Assembly (NCBI GenBank): GCA_902729315.2
Contig: LR746274.1
Span: 2,445,037 to 2,509,036, forward strand
Length of the DNA: 64,000 bases
Source: Spirodela intermedia
Lineage: Eukaryota > Streptophyta > Magnoliopsida > Alismatales > Araceae
Direction of reading: 5' to 3'
The notes beneath the pieces are model-generated. The model did not search any database, was not told the origin of the DNA, and saw only the letters and a program-made list of their open reading frames with translations. The translations under genes were made by a program, and so were the position numbers. Below, piece after piece: positions 10,054 through 21,773 of the stretch (the first letter of the stretch is position 1; each line of letters begins with the position of its first letter).

Positions 10054-13000
10054 AGTTTGAATTGAAGTTCGTGCTCCCCTTGATTACGAGGTATAAATAG
10101 CTGCTGATCTCAAGCTTCTTCTGGGAAACTTCTCTCGCGCAACTCAGAGCTTTAAGACAGATTGAGTTGAAATACGATAAATAAATTAAAAATAAAGACT
10201 AATAAAGTTCTGAAATTAATAACTGATTTTCTAGTTATTTCTTGCAAGGATGTGACCCTTTAAAGTAATTTTGTTTCATCACTTTCGTTGATTAAAAAGT
10301 TTGCTCCCATATTATATTATTCAATCTAATACTTAGCCTTTAATTTTTGCCAATATTATGCTCGAGTCCTTCTGTCGACGATTAATTGTCATCTTTGATG
10401 ATTGCCAAATTGTATTTTTGTACTTTTTTCTTCCCCCGGTATTAGTTCAGCATAAGTGAATCTCGATTAACTAGATCTTACCCAACTATTTGGGTCCCCT
10501 GTAAATATTTGTACTCATTTTACTTTAATTAGTTACATTATTTTTCACCCCTTATCTCTCCCATGAACCCTTCGAGGGCAATGGCTCTCTCTATGGCAAC
10601 ACATCATCCTGGGATTAAAAAGTTAGAACAGTTTAAACATGGTTTGAAAGCCAATCATGTATGTTCATTTTAACCCCTTCTGATTTCTAGAATATTTCCA
10701 TTGGCCCTATATTGTGAACAGGATTCTATGCCCTATACATGATACACCTCGCCAAAGAGTGTTTCTTGTGGGGATTTATGTTGTGAAATTATTTTTTTTA
10801 TCTGATTCAATTGCACTTTTGGTTGCTCAATTACTCTATTTGCCTCTCCTCTCATACTTGGAGGAGAGACAACAACCAGAGATGTCTTGGGTAGAAGCAT
10901 CCCTTGTTTTATGTACAACCCTTGTTTATTACTCAATTTGGCCTTGTCTTTCTGAATAAAAGGCTAGAGCACAATAACGGTTGCTTTAGGAAAGGGTAAA
11001 TATATGTCAAAAATAGTTGACATAGTATCATTTTCATTATAGTCATTATAGTATTCTAAATTATATTTAGAGCTGTCAAATATTCTAGAATTCAAATTAG
11101 ATGAAAGAAACCTCCTCTAGTGGAGTAAATACATTGAAGTTGGGTTAATGAGGAGAAAAGCATTTTTTTTTAATTGATGCGCAAATCGCTGAACATAATA
11201 TTCAAATTATGAAAAGAAGAGGATTAATTATAAAATATGGCTTTGGAGTACCATGGTACTTGTAGTCAATGCTAATTATTTATTTTTGTCAAAAATAAAA
11301 TTTTAGTTTCTCTTGGAGGATACTAGAACCCTTAAAAGTCAAGACATTGGTTCCCAATCATTCAAATTTGTAACTAATTATAAGATTTAAACATTGAGAG
11401 ACAACAAAAAATAGAATAAGTTTTCTAACCTGATTTCTTTATAAATTCATCACCTCTCTATTGACTTATTTATTTCAAAAAATTATCACCCTTTACCATC
11501 TTAAGAGTCTTTCTGAAATTTTATGTAGAAAAATTGATACAAATTTGACTGGTCTTCTTACCTAGATCAAGTGTCAAGAAGGCAAGTTATCAAATAACAA
11601 ATTTCAAGTTCTATGTAACACTTCTTGATCAGATTGAAGCGACACTGCCTTCTACAATCACCTACCTTCTCAACATGAGAAAGACAACAAAAATTAACTT
11701 ATAATTATTATTTTCTTCATCTAATTTCCAAAAAAACCTCAAGTCAATATTTACATTTAGAAACAACCTATAGTTAAATATTTTATTATCTTTGAGAGAA
11801 AAGATATGAAATAAATATTTATTTAATTAATCAACATAGATAATCACTATAATGTGGAGTGTGCCTCCTGAGACTCTAAACTTAGAAGATAATTTTTTAA
11901 TGAAATTATATGGGAGATAAGCTTATAAATCAGCAAATATTTTACTAAATAATTGTTTTAGTGGAAATTGTGAAGGGTGTTGTTAGTAAGTGAACATAGG
12001 CAAAGAATAAAACCATAGTAAAGATTCTTGAATATTTTAGATTTAGATTTAGGAAAGTCATATAATTTAGGATTGGACCAAAGAGATCAAAGAAATTAGA
12101 AGAGTTGAGTAAAGAAAAAATTAAGATTTGATCAATTAAGCCATCTTTTGATATAAGTTTTACCTAAAATCTAATATTTGTATCAGCCCAAACTCATCTA
12201 GTATTTCAATATTTGACGAATATTTCTATCCTTGGTTGAAGGTAGCAATACAAATATTTTGAACTAACTTCTTATTGTTATTATTGTGTTAGAAAAACTG
12301 ATTGATTATTGCGGCATTTTAGTGTTTCTGAAATATGAGTTACCTAGGACTGCTAGTTTCTAGGGCCCTAGGGGTTAATACAAGCTCGCAAAGCCTAAGT
12401 TATATGAGGGGTTTTTAATCTTAAAAAAATCAAGTCTATTCTAGTTGCTAGAATAGTAGAATTGTGATGAAGGCCACAAAATTGAAGGTAGGCTAAAAGT
12501 GTTTGATTGAACTACTATAAAATTTTATCTCTAAAAAATTAAGAAAATATAGGATAAAAAATAGATAATCTAAATTTTAATAGAAATATTGTTATCTTTA
12601 AATGAATGAATTTTAACTTAAAAAATAAGTATTAATTTACCCCCCCCCCCTTCTCTTTCTTGATTCATCCACCTAGTGAGCAAAGGACTAACAATAGTCA
12701 ATCCATTTATGGTCAAGTCAATATTTCTTCCTAAAATACTTGTATTTTGAATAGATTTTAACTTGTATTGTATCTCTTTCTTGATCATTATATTTAATGC
12801 ATTCTTTTTTAAATGTATAGTTAAATAATAAATAAAAAAATTTAGATATTCATCTAATTATTAGTGAAATAATAACATATTTATTATCAGCTTTTTTTAT
12901 ATGTTATCATTTATCGTCAACATCAGAATACTTAAATAGCCTCTTCCTTCTCTCTTTCACCTTTTAGGCTTTAAATTTACTTTTATTTATAGAAATTTCA

Positions 13001-16000
13001 GTCTATTTCAGATGTTCTCTTATAGCCAATAAGACTACATTAAAATATTATGATGACTTGTTGGAGTACCATATGATGATGTTTTGATTATTACAAATAG
13101 GTTTTAATAAGATCTAATTATACATAGTTCACAACACTCATATTGTATGAATATTCAAACATAACTAATACTATAAATGATTATCACTTATATGAAAACT
13201 CTACAAGTATGCCTTTAGTTTAATAATGTCAAACACAGAAATCAAATAGATAGTTATGTATGAATTATCACCCTACATATTATTGTGGCAAATGCTCATA
13301 TTTGCATAATATATTATAGCCCAAAAATGATGGTATACACAGCGATATGATTGAGACATCAACATATAATATATGGGTATGAAAACCTATTCAACTTACT
13401 GTGTTCTCATTATAATAAATCATATTTCTCATGTAACTTTGATGTTATGTTGATCAAATAAATATACTAGTTCTCTCATATAAATATGATTTTATGAATA
13501 TTCACAAATGATATATTACAAGTCAGATTAAATAGTCTAAATCATCAAACTCATGAACACAAATATTGATATCACTATTTGGTTTTTTTACCTTGATGAT
13601 TGTATTTGATTTGAGAGGATTCTAATATGCTCAGAATATCAAACTAGCATGAGATATGGATATCTACTCGTAGTTACATTTTTAACAATTTCAGAGCTCT
13701 ATCAATTTTGTTGTCAAGACAAAGGATCCAAAATGGGTCGACATGACAAATACAAATATAATGTGATAAAAGAATGGTTAGTCATCAAAAAGTATTATGT
13801 CATAGATATGTTTTATTATTTTCTTGTGGGTTTTGAATTTATCTTATTTTAAGAATAGTTAGTCATCAAAAACGTGTAGAGATCTAAGAAAATTTCTCGC
13901 ACAAGATTTATCTATATATTCCAACAAAAAAATAGACGCAACAATTAACTTTCTTTATCAATCAACCTCTTGTTTACTCTTGAACTCTCTTACAAGCATT
14001 CTAAGCAAGATACGAAGAGTTTCCAACTAGTAGCTCAAATGATGTCAAAGTATTAACGTGATGAGGACTACTGTGATATTGAATGATCCTCTTTGACTAA
14101 GCTAAATTATAATGAGCCTCCAATACTCAACTAGTATGCCGAAAAGAACAAAACAACATCTACTTGACAACACACTATTCTCTCTTCATCAAACATGTAG
14201 GATATTAAAGACCACTTACTTCTAAAAGATTACCCACGATGAACTCTTTCCATATTTTTTATGAGAAAAACCTTGTGATTTTATCACTCAATGGAGCTAT
14301 CACATTAAACAACTATGAACCACCTAGAGCTGTGAATCTAGAAAAAAAAAAATGAGAAAATTCTATGAGAGCTGATCTCGTTAATCTACAATTTATGATC
14401 AAACAATTAGGTCTAGTGGAACCCAAGAACACTATGATTCTTGAAAGGTGGGCATAGCAAGTGCACCAAACCACTATAAAATCAGTGAGTTTTAGAGCCT
14501 CTAGTTTGAAAGATAGCACAAAAAGGATAAGAGATAATAACTTACACCCATTTGAACTCATCTAATTAAAAATTAGAATCATGAATAAATTAATTCAATC
14601 TCTCCTTGATCTTGATGCAAGCTAAAACCCAACAATACTAACATTTTAAGCTTCACATGCTCCATCATTTTTGCAACATAAGTAGTCATGTGCTGACATA
14701 TTAAGCTCTATATACTTAATTATTTCACAATGTGGATCATCATTTATAAACATACCAAACTTTGTATATTGTATTGTTCCACACCATAACCCTCAAAGAC
14801 CACTAAATTGAGCTTATTAGACTCCACTACTTCATAATGTAATGCTTTATATATAACGTACTAGATTTGAGGGTCATTTAGTGGTCTTTGAGGGTCATCT
14901 ATATTGTATTCTAACATACTATGTTTGTGTTCTTCTATAATAGAAACTTTTTGTAAATTGAAACATTGTCATTTAGTCCTTCTATTATTTCATAACATAA
15001 AATGATAAACTAAAAGTTATTACCATTGATCTACAACATCTAAAGTGATATACCAAAAAATATTATTGTGAATATATTACATTCTTCCTATCAATAATAT
15101 AGGCATGTACAAAATTTAGATGGTTCTCTAATTTTTTTCACTTCTCTTTACATGATATAGATACATTTCCTCTTAGTGGATGAAATGAATGAAGTGAGTC
15201 AAGGAACCCTAGCAACCTCATAAATAAGAAGTTCCATTAAAAATAGCTTTAAGAGCCTTCTTACATTGACCTAGTAAAGAAATATAACCCAATCAAATAT
15301 AGGCAAGTGAAGCACCCTAGTTTGCAAAATGCTAGGACTGTAGACCAATGAAGCCACCTAGATGACCCACCATGGCAACCTGTTTCAAGAACTCCTAGTG
15401 AACAAGGGCTAATAATTTTAGGTAGGTGAAACACTAAGCAAGCCCAACACAAGAGAGCTCAGCTTAATTATACAAGATGATGAAAGTCACCTTGTGAGCC
15501 TTATTTTGCAGGCATGAGCTCATTATTGTTAATATCTGTATGTAACAACCTGAATGGTACTTTTCTAAATCCTTATGCCCTAGTGGGTAAAACCACTTGT
15601 AGGTGAAGCATTTGAAATGGCCTAGTTGATCAAGTGTATGTCTATTAATCCTATGAATGAATCACCCTAGTGGGTGCATTTTGAAAAATATGTAAGATAA
15701 GTTGGAGAGACCACAAAGTTCAGTTCATATAAACAGTTCCAAGGTCTCTTAGATGGCATCAGCGAAGCCCATGTATGGTTTTTTATAGTAAGGGACTATA
15801 TATATTACACACTAGATGATCATTTTTAAGTATAATGGGCTCTAATTTTTTTTTTGTAGTTTTCTCTAATATATCTCAATATAGGCTATAGCCCTCTATG
15901 GGGTTAATGATTATCAACATGTGAACCTACGCATATTGAAAACTAGGTCCAGCCCACATAAGATACCTAGGCAAGTTGTTCAGCCTATCAACAATGAGGT

Positions 16001-17071
16001 TAGACCCATCTCTAAGTGACTTTAGGTCAACATTGAAGATTAGGCTTAAATCTACTTCCAAATGAAACCAATTCAAGTAATTTGGTTGCATTCATCCGCT
16101 TAAGTTTTTAGATGTTCAACTAAATATTTTTTTTCTTTTTTTATATTTTACAAAAAAATCATTACATGGCACTAAATTACAACATTACAAAAAAAGTAAA
16201 AATTATATCAACTTTTTTAGTAACATATGTTAATTTTTAGTGGTTACCTTGAGATCAGTCCATTTGATCAATTTGGCTCCATTTCAAAAAAAATATGGAT
16301 TATTTTTTAAAATTTACAAAAAATCCCAATTTATAATATTGAATTTATAAAGCAGCTTGGTTGCAAAATAAAAAATAAAAAAATGAGATTGGTGATAGAG
16401 ATAGTAATTATAGAGAACATATGAGAACTTGAATGAGTTCCTTACGGGGGGTGGGGGGTGGGGGATTTTGTAACAGATGAGATTCGGGGGGCCCAAATCA
16501 ACAGCACCCACGCCGTTGACATTTCCAAGTTATGAAATATTCTATTTTTGTCTTTGTTGAAAGATAGTGATTTGAGCGATTAGATGAAGAAATTGTGACA
16601 AGTCGGCGAATCCAGGTCGCCCACATGGGATAAGGCAAAGCCAGGAGATCCCCTGCTCGTCTGGCAAAGAAGGGAGTGGGAGCTTCTTCCACAGAGCCGT
16701 TGAACTACCATACAAGAACCATCGTGGAGGGGAGAAGCAGCTTGTGCGGATGATGTCCGAAAGTGGGGCCCACAAAAAACCCCTCCCTCCCCCGCCCACC
16801 ACACGTTTGCAGACCACAACCCGTCCCCTTTCTCCCCTCACCTCCCCTTCCCACCAGAGGTCCCCATGACCCAGCCGTCCTCTCGCTCCTCTGCTCTTCC
16901 TCCTCCAATCATTGCCCCTTCCACGCCTCCCCTCCAGCCATGGCTAGACGCCCTCCCCCATAGACCGCCCCTGCCGCAACTTCCCCTCGGCTTCTCCCTC
17001 CCCTCCTCTACTGCCGCCGATCATCGTTGTTTCACCTGTTCTGTCACTGCCAGGGGCGATCGTCCGGAAAT
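10054..17071. other. Long AT-rich intergenic region
   Basis: Seven kilobases with no supported gene; the open frames are short, AT-driven and lack domains. Notable elements are a C10 run near 12641 and a 19-bp inverted repeat at 14790-14894. From 16.5 kb GC content rises towards the phosphate transporter gene, with pyrimidine-rich DNA at 16760-17040 that is probably its promoter and leader. The AT-rich part probably consists of decayed transposon sequence, but I recognise no element. Confidence 0.5.
14790..14894. repeat. 19-bp perfect inverted repeat
   Basis: CCCTCAAAGACCACTAAAT at 14790-14808 is the exact reverse complement of ATTTAGTGGTCTTTGAGGG at 14876-14894, with a 67-base spacer. The pairing does not extend beyond the arms. 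It could be the ends of a small non-autonomous element or a chance foldback. Confidence 0.6.
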
Positions 17072-20000
17072 ATGACTTCCTCCTACTCCTGCTTGTCATT
17101 TGCGCGGAGCCCGGGAAGAGGAGGAGGAGGAGGCTATGATGGTGGAAGTGGCGGAGGTAGTTTGGCCGCGTTCTTGCATGGAAGCCCTCCCTCGGGCGGG
17201 CAGCATTTGGGGGTTTACAACTATGGACGGTTTCCCCGCTACTCGAGAAGCCCTCCTCTTCCAACCCTCGTCCATCAGTCTGCATCTCTCCTCCCCGCCA
17301 TTGGCCGTGGCCGAAGATTCCACCTCCTCCCATCTGCGACCCTCTCGTCGTCCTTTACCGAGTCGGAAGGTGGGGATGAGGCGCAGAGTGTCGACAACCA
17401 TGTGGAGGACGGGCAGTCGGGTGAATTGCCTGCGATGGCGAAGGCTTTCCACATCTCGCTGCGGACAGCCTCCGGGATATGCATCTGCATCGCTTTCGCC
17501 GCCCTCACCTTCCCCCTGGTGATGAGTTCCCTGACGCAGGTCTCTGGCCTGAAGATGAGGGCACTCACCTATCTGACTCTGCTCCTCGGTTTCTACATGG
17601 CCTGGAACATCGGTGCTAATGATGTTGCCAATGCGATGGGCACCTCGGTGGGGTCCGGCGCTCTCACTATCCGGCAGGCGGTGCTGACCGCCGCCGTGCT
17701 TGAATTCTCCGGGGCCCTGCTGATGGGCACACATGTGACGAGCACGATGCAGAATGGGATTATCATGGCCAGTGTGTTCCAGGAAAAGAGTACTCTGCTC
17801 TTTGCCGGTCTGCTGTCTTCTCTCGCTGCTGCCGGAACCTGGTTGCAGGTTTGTGCTTGTGCCCTAAACGACTGAGTCAATTCCCATTCTTTCCTGTGCT
17901 TTGATCTAGTCTCTCGTGCGATCCTCGAGGATTCCCGTCATAAAAGTCAACCCAGAAGAGGATGCCTTGGTTGTCTTCTGATTTTGCATCGCTTTACAGA
18001 GATTTCCCTTGATCAACACATCCTATCTTCTAAAAGTGAACCCAGAAGAGGATCTTATGAAGAGCGGATAACCTTTAATCTCCCTCCTGCAAAACGTGCC
18101 AGAAGAGGATGCCTCCTTTTTTGTTATAACTTGTCATCCCTCTAGTTTTGACTTTATGAGGAGTCGATACTAAACCCTGTCCTGATCTCCTCCCTTCTAA
18201 AAGTCAACCCAGGAGTGAATGCCTTGTTCATTTTTCAAGTCTGCATCACTTTAGCATCTGTCTTTTAAATTGCAGAACTTTATCTCAATCATCTTACACA
18301 TCTATTTATGTATTTATTTATTTATTTATCTATTTACTTCCGATTGATAATTTATTTTCTTCTGATCTTATTAAGCCTAGATGCTAGTTTGTCTCTAGAA
18401 AAACATAAGAAAGCCCTCCAACAGCAGAGTTATTATGTCTCAGACTGATGATCATGCGAGGATCTATTCAGCTTCATATGGGTATTTCTCTTGCCAAATC
18501 AGGGTCTCAGCAAACAGGTGTTCCATGCTGGGCTCTTCTCACATTATCTCGGGTCCGATGAAAACTCTGCTTTCAGATCTCTTTATTTCCTTCCTTCTGG
18601 TGTGATGTTGTTCTTCCCTCGGCCATGTGTGATTAATCTGAAATACTCTAAATATTCCTTCTTAATTACTTTTAAGGGAATTTATTTGTATTATTCTTCT
18701 TGGAAAATTTAGTCCACCCACGCTTTCTTACTAAGATCCAGTGTAGAAAATGTGAAATTTAGTCCATTCCTGTCCATTACCTGTAGCCTCTATTAACATT
18801 TATCACGTTCTTCTTTTCATTTTCGCGTCATTTATTCAAATATTCTTTTGTTCAATGCAAGTGTAGCTGCTTCTCTGTCTCACCACGACCCACGATTCTT
18901 CTAACCGAATTATAAATAAATAAAATTTGGTGGGTTATTTCAGAAAATTGCAGGCTTGTTCAAGTCTGTAAAGTTCTATGATCCCATTTTCTTTGAACAG
19001 CATGCGGTGATTGATAAAATAAAGAAATTTTCCATTTTTGGACTGTGAATTTGTCTCTGATATTAGCCCAAAATTTGATTTGCTTCATTCAATCAAAGAA
19101 TAAAGGTTATTCCATTTCCCTCCTGGGAGAATGATCCTAGTCAGTAATGTAATCCGTTTCTTTATCCATCGATTGCTTCCTGGAAGCACCCTTTGTGATT
19201 GACTGCTGAGGGTTAAATCAAAATATTCTCATTATTATTGCCTCTTTGGGACCGACAGAGTATTCTCATGAATTTCTTATGGCTTATTCATACGACTCTT
19301 CCTCCCTCATTGTTGTCAGAATCATAAACGCTGACCTTCTTTCCATATATGGATCATGCGAGTGGATCTTGTCTCGGAGAAATTGGGTGGTTAGCTTTCA
19401 TGGAGATGTACTTCATTCCGAATGCTGAATTGCTTCATACGAAGCAAGCGAAAACTTAGACCTTGATCTCTATTCTTTTTCAAAATATACGGTGAACACA
19501 GTTAGTCAACGCTACTCGACTTACAAAGTCAACGACCAAAACCTGATGCGAGAGAAACAAAGCATGAAAAACCGTTCTACTTGGGTCGGATGCAATGGGG
19601 AAAAAAAAGTGTCCTTTTTTTTAATTTATTCACATCCCTGCGAGAAGAATTTTCATTCCTCTGTTACGCCCATCTTGGTTTGATTCGATCGTGTTGGTGA
19701 TCCACAATGAATGTCATGCAGGTGGCCTCATTTTACGGCTGGCCAGTCTCCACCACGCACTGCATAGTGGGGGCGATGGTCGGCTTTGGCCTGGTCTACG
19801 GGGGGGTCAACGCTGTCTTCTGGAGATCCTTGGCCAGAGTCACCTCCTCCTGGGTCATCTCCCCGTTCATGGGCGCAGCAGTCTCCTTCATCGTTTACAA
19901 ATGCATCCGCAGGGTGAGCCCCTCATCTCCATCTCCTGAAAACTCCCCGCAGTTCACAGCTCGCGTTGACTTCTGGTGATTAACGGTCGTTATGTTCCCT

Positions 20001-20855
20001 CCCTCCTTCCTGGTTCTCCAGTTTGTGTACAGCGCGCGGAACCCGGGGCAGGCGGCGGCGGCGGCGGCGCCGATCGTCGTCTTCCTGGGCATATTCGGGA
20101 TCTCCTTCGCGGCCTTCCCTCTCAGCAAGAGCCTGCCCGTTGCGGCGGCGCAGGCCCTTGCCTGCGCCGCCGCGGGGGCCGGCGCCGTGAGCCGGGTCAT
20201 ACACAAGCAGCTGGGCCACCTCCTCTCGTCGGAGTCAGCGAAGGAGCAGGAGAGGAAGTCGGCGGAGGAGGAGCAGCAGCAGAAGAACGTGGGATTCCTG
20301 TCGGAGATAGCGGGGCCAAGGGGAGCGCAGCTGGAGATCGTCTACGGCGTGTTCGGGTACTTGCAGGTGCTGTCGGCGTGCTTCATGTCGTTCGCGCACG
20401 GCGGCAACGACGTCTCCAACGCCATCGGGCCGCTCGCCGCCGCGCTGTCCATCCTGCGCGGCGGCGCCGCCAGCGGCGCAGAGGTGGTAATCCCCAACGA
20501 CGTCCTCGCGTGGGGCGGCTTCGGCATCGTGGCGGGGCTGATGATGTGGGGCTACCGGGTGATCGCCACCATCGGGAAGAAGATCACGGAGCTGACGCCG
20601 ACGAGGGGCTTCGCCGCGGAGTTTGCCGCCGCCTCGGTGGTGGTGGTGGCGTCGAAGCTCGGCCTGCCGATCTCCGCCACCCACACGCTCGTCGGCGCCG
20701 TGATGGGCGTGGGCTTCGCGAGGGGCCTCAACAGCGTCCGCTCCGAGACTGTGCGGGAGATCGTCGCCTCGTGGCTGGTCACCATCCCCGTCGGCGCCCT
20801 GCTCTCCGTCCTCTACACCTGGGTCACCACCAAGCTCCTGTCGTTCATCCTCTGA
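17072..20855 (+). CDS. PHT2;1: Low-affinity phosphate transporter PHT2;1, plastid type
   Basis: Three exons: 17072-17848, 19722-19913 and 20022-20855, giving 600 residues; all junctions are GT-AG and keep phase 0. The first ~75 residues are rich in Ser, Gly and Arg, as in a chloroplast transit peptide. The mature part carries the PHO4 family duplication: NIGANDVANAMGTSVGSGAL near residue 181 and HGGNDVSNAIGPLAAALSIL near residue 450. STTHCIVGAMVGFGLVYGG and its partner SATHTLVGAVMGVGFARGLN are the matching second motifs. Arabidopsis PHT2;1 (587 residues) is a phosphate:proton symporter of the chloroplast inner envelope, and this sequence matches it closely along its length. The loop between the two repeats holds a Gln/Glu-rich stretch. 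The frame is open upstream of 17072 but has no ATG. Intron 1 is 1.87 kb and contains internal repeats. A possible AATAAA lies at 21349. Confidence 0.95.
17941..18230. repeat. Degenerate direct repeats in PHT2;1 intron 1
   Basis: The core AAAAGTCAACCCAGAAGAGG, often continuing into ATGCCTT, recurs at about 17942, 18032, 18090 and 18199 with spacing of roughly 60-110 bp. Pyrimidine-rich text and TGCATCGCTTTA-like tails accompany some copies. This is an intronic tandem duplication. Confidence 0.6.
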
Positions 20856-21703
20856 AGAATGAACCAGAAAGAAGGGAGGAGGAGGAAGATGAGTCCTTCC
20901 TTCCGTTCAGGAACACGGCTCGTGTTGTTAAGGGAGGGGGGATGATCTACGAATGCGGAAGGTTTTTGATCTCTTTCTCCGATCATGGCGGGTGGGAACT
21001 CAAGTTCTCCGTTCTGTGTCGGAATTCTTTCAGGCATCCATCCATGGCGTGGCCGCTCGAGAGCTGCACTCTGCCGATTATCTGGGTTCCCCTCCCTCTT
21101 CCTCCTCAACCAGCGAAATCCTCTGTTGGCCAGAATCTCCGTGACAAGGAAAACCATCTTCGGACAGTGACGAATTTTATCCGAACAGGGCGGTTCCGAC
21201 CGAGATATTCCCTCCCTCTTCTTACAAAGTCGAATCCTCTGCCGAAAGGGTACGATCAAAGAACCTCCTTTTATTTTTTGTCTCTCTCTCTCCCTCCTTC
21301 TATCTCTAGAGTTCAATAACATTGATTTTTTGTGGGATTATAAATCATAATAAAAAACAGGATGTGTATTACTCACAAGGCGAGGAAGATCTGAAGGTCT
21401 AATTTTGCTTAGAAAAAAAATGAAGAAATTGATCTCAAGCGCATTTCTCCCATATCGACTCCGAATCTTCGTAAATCAGAACGGATCAATAGTTGGGCTC
21501 GCGAATGACGCCAGCAGAATCTAAGCATATTTGACCGGGAGAAAAGGGGCTGATGGGGAAGAAAGCCCCCCCCCGGTCGCCTTGCCGCCGTCGCCGTCGT
21601 CGTCTCTCCCGAAATCGGCGAGATCCGCCGTCTCCGTCGTCGCCTCATCGATGGATCTGATAAAGGCGAGGGGCACTCGCCGGCCCTCTCCCCCGCCGGG
21701 GCC

Positions 21704-21710
21704 TATAAAA
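21704..21710 (+). promoter_or_regulatory. TATA box of the ferric reductase gene
   Basis: TATAAAA sits 64-70 bases upstream of the ATG at 21774, leaving room for a leader of about 35-40 bases. It also argues against the longer open frame that begins upstream of it being part of the protein. Confidence 0.65.
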
Positions 21711-21773
21711 GGGAAGCTCCACCGCCGCCGCCCGCCGGCACAGCGGCGAGCCGGCGAAGGGTTCCTGCCACAA

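Noticed and set aside
19976-21319. A 447-codon plus-strand frame over the PHT2;1 last exon
   Set aside because: Arg- and Gly-rich shadow in another phase of the transporter exon; it continues into the 3' untranslated region without any motif.
21531-21773. Upstream extension of the FRO frame
   Set aside because: It lies across and upstream of the TATA box, its start is not an ATG, and the start at 21774 fits the protein.
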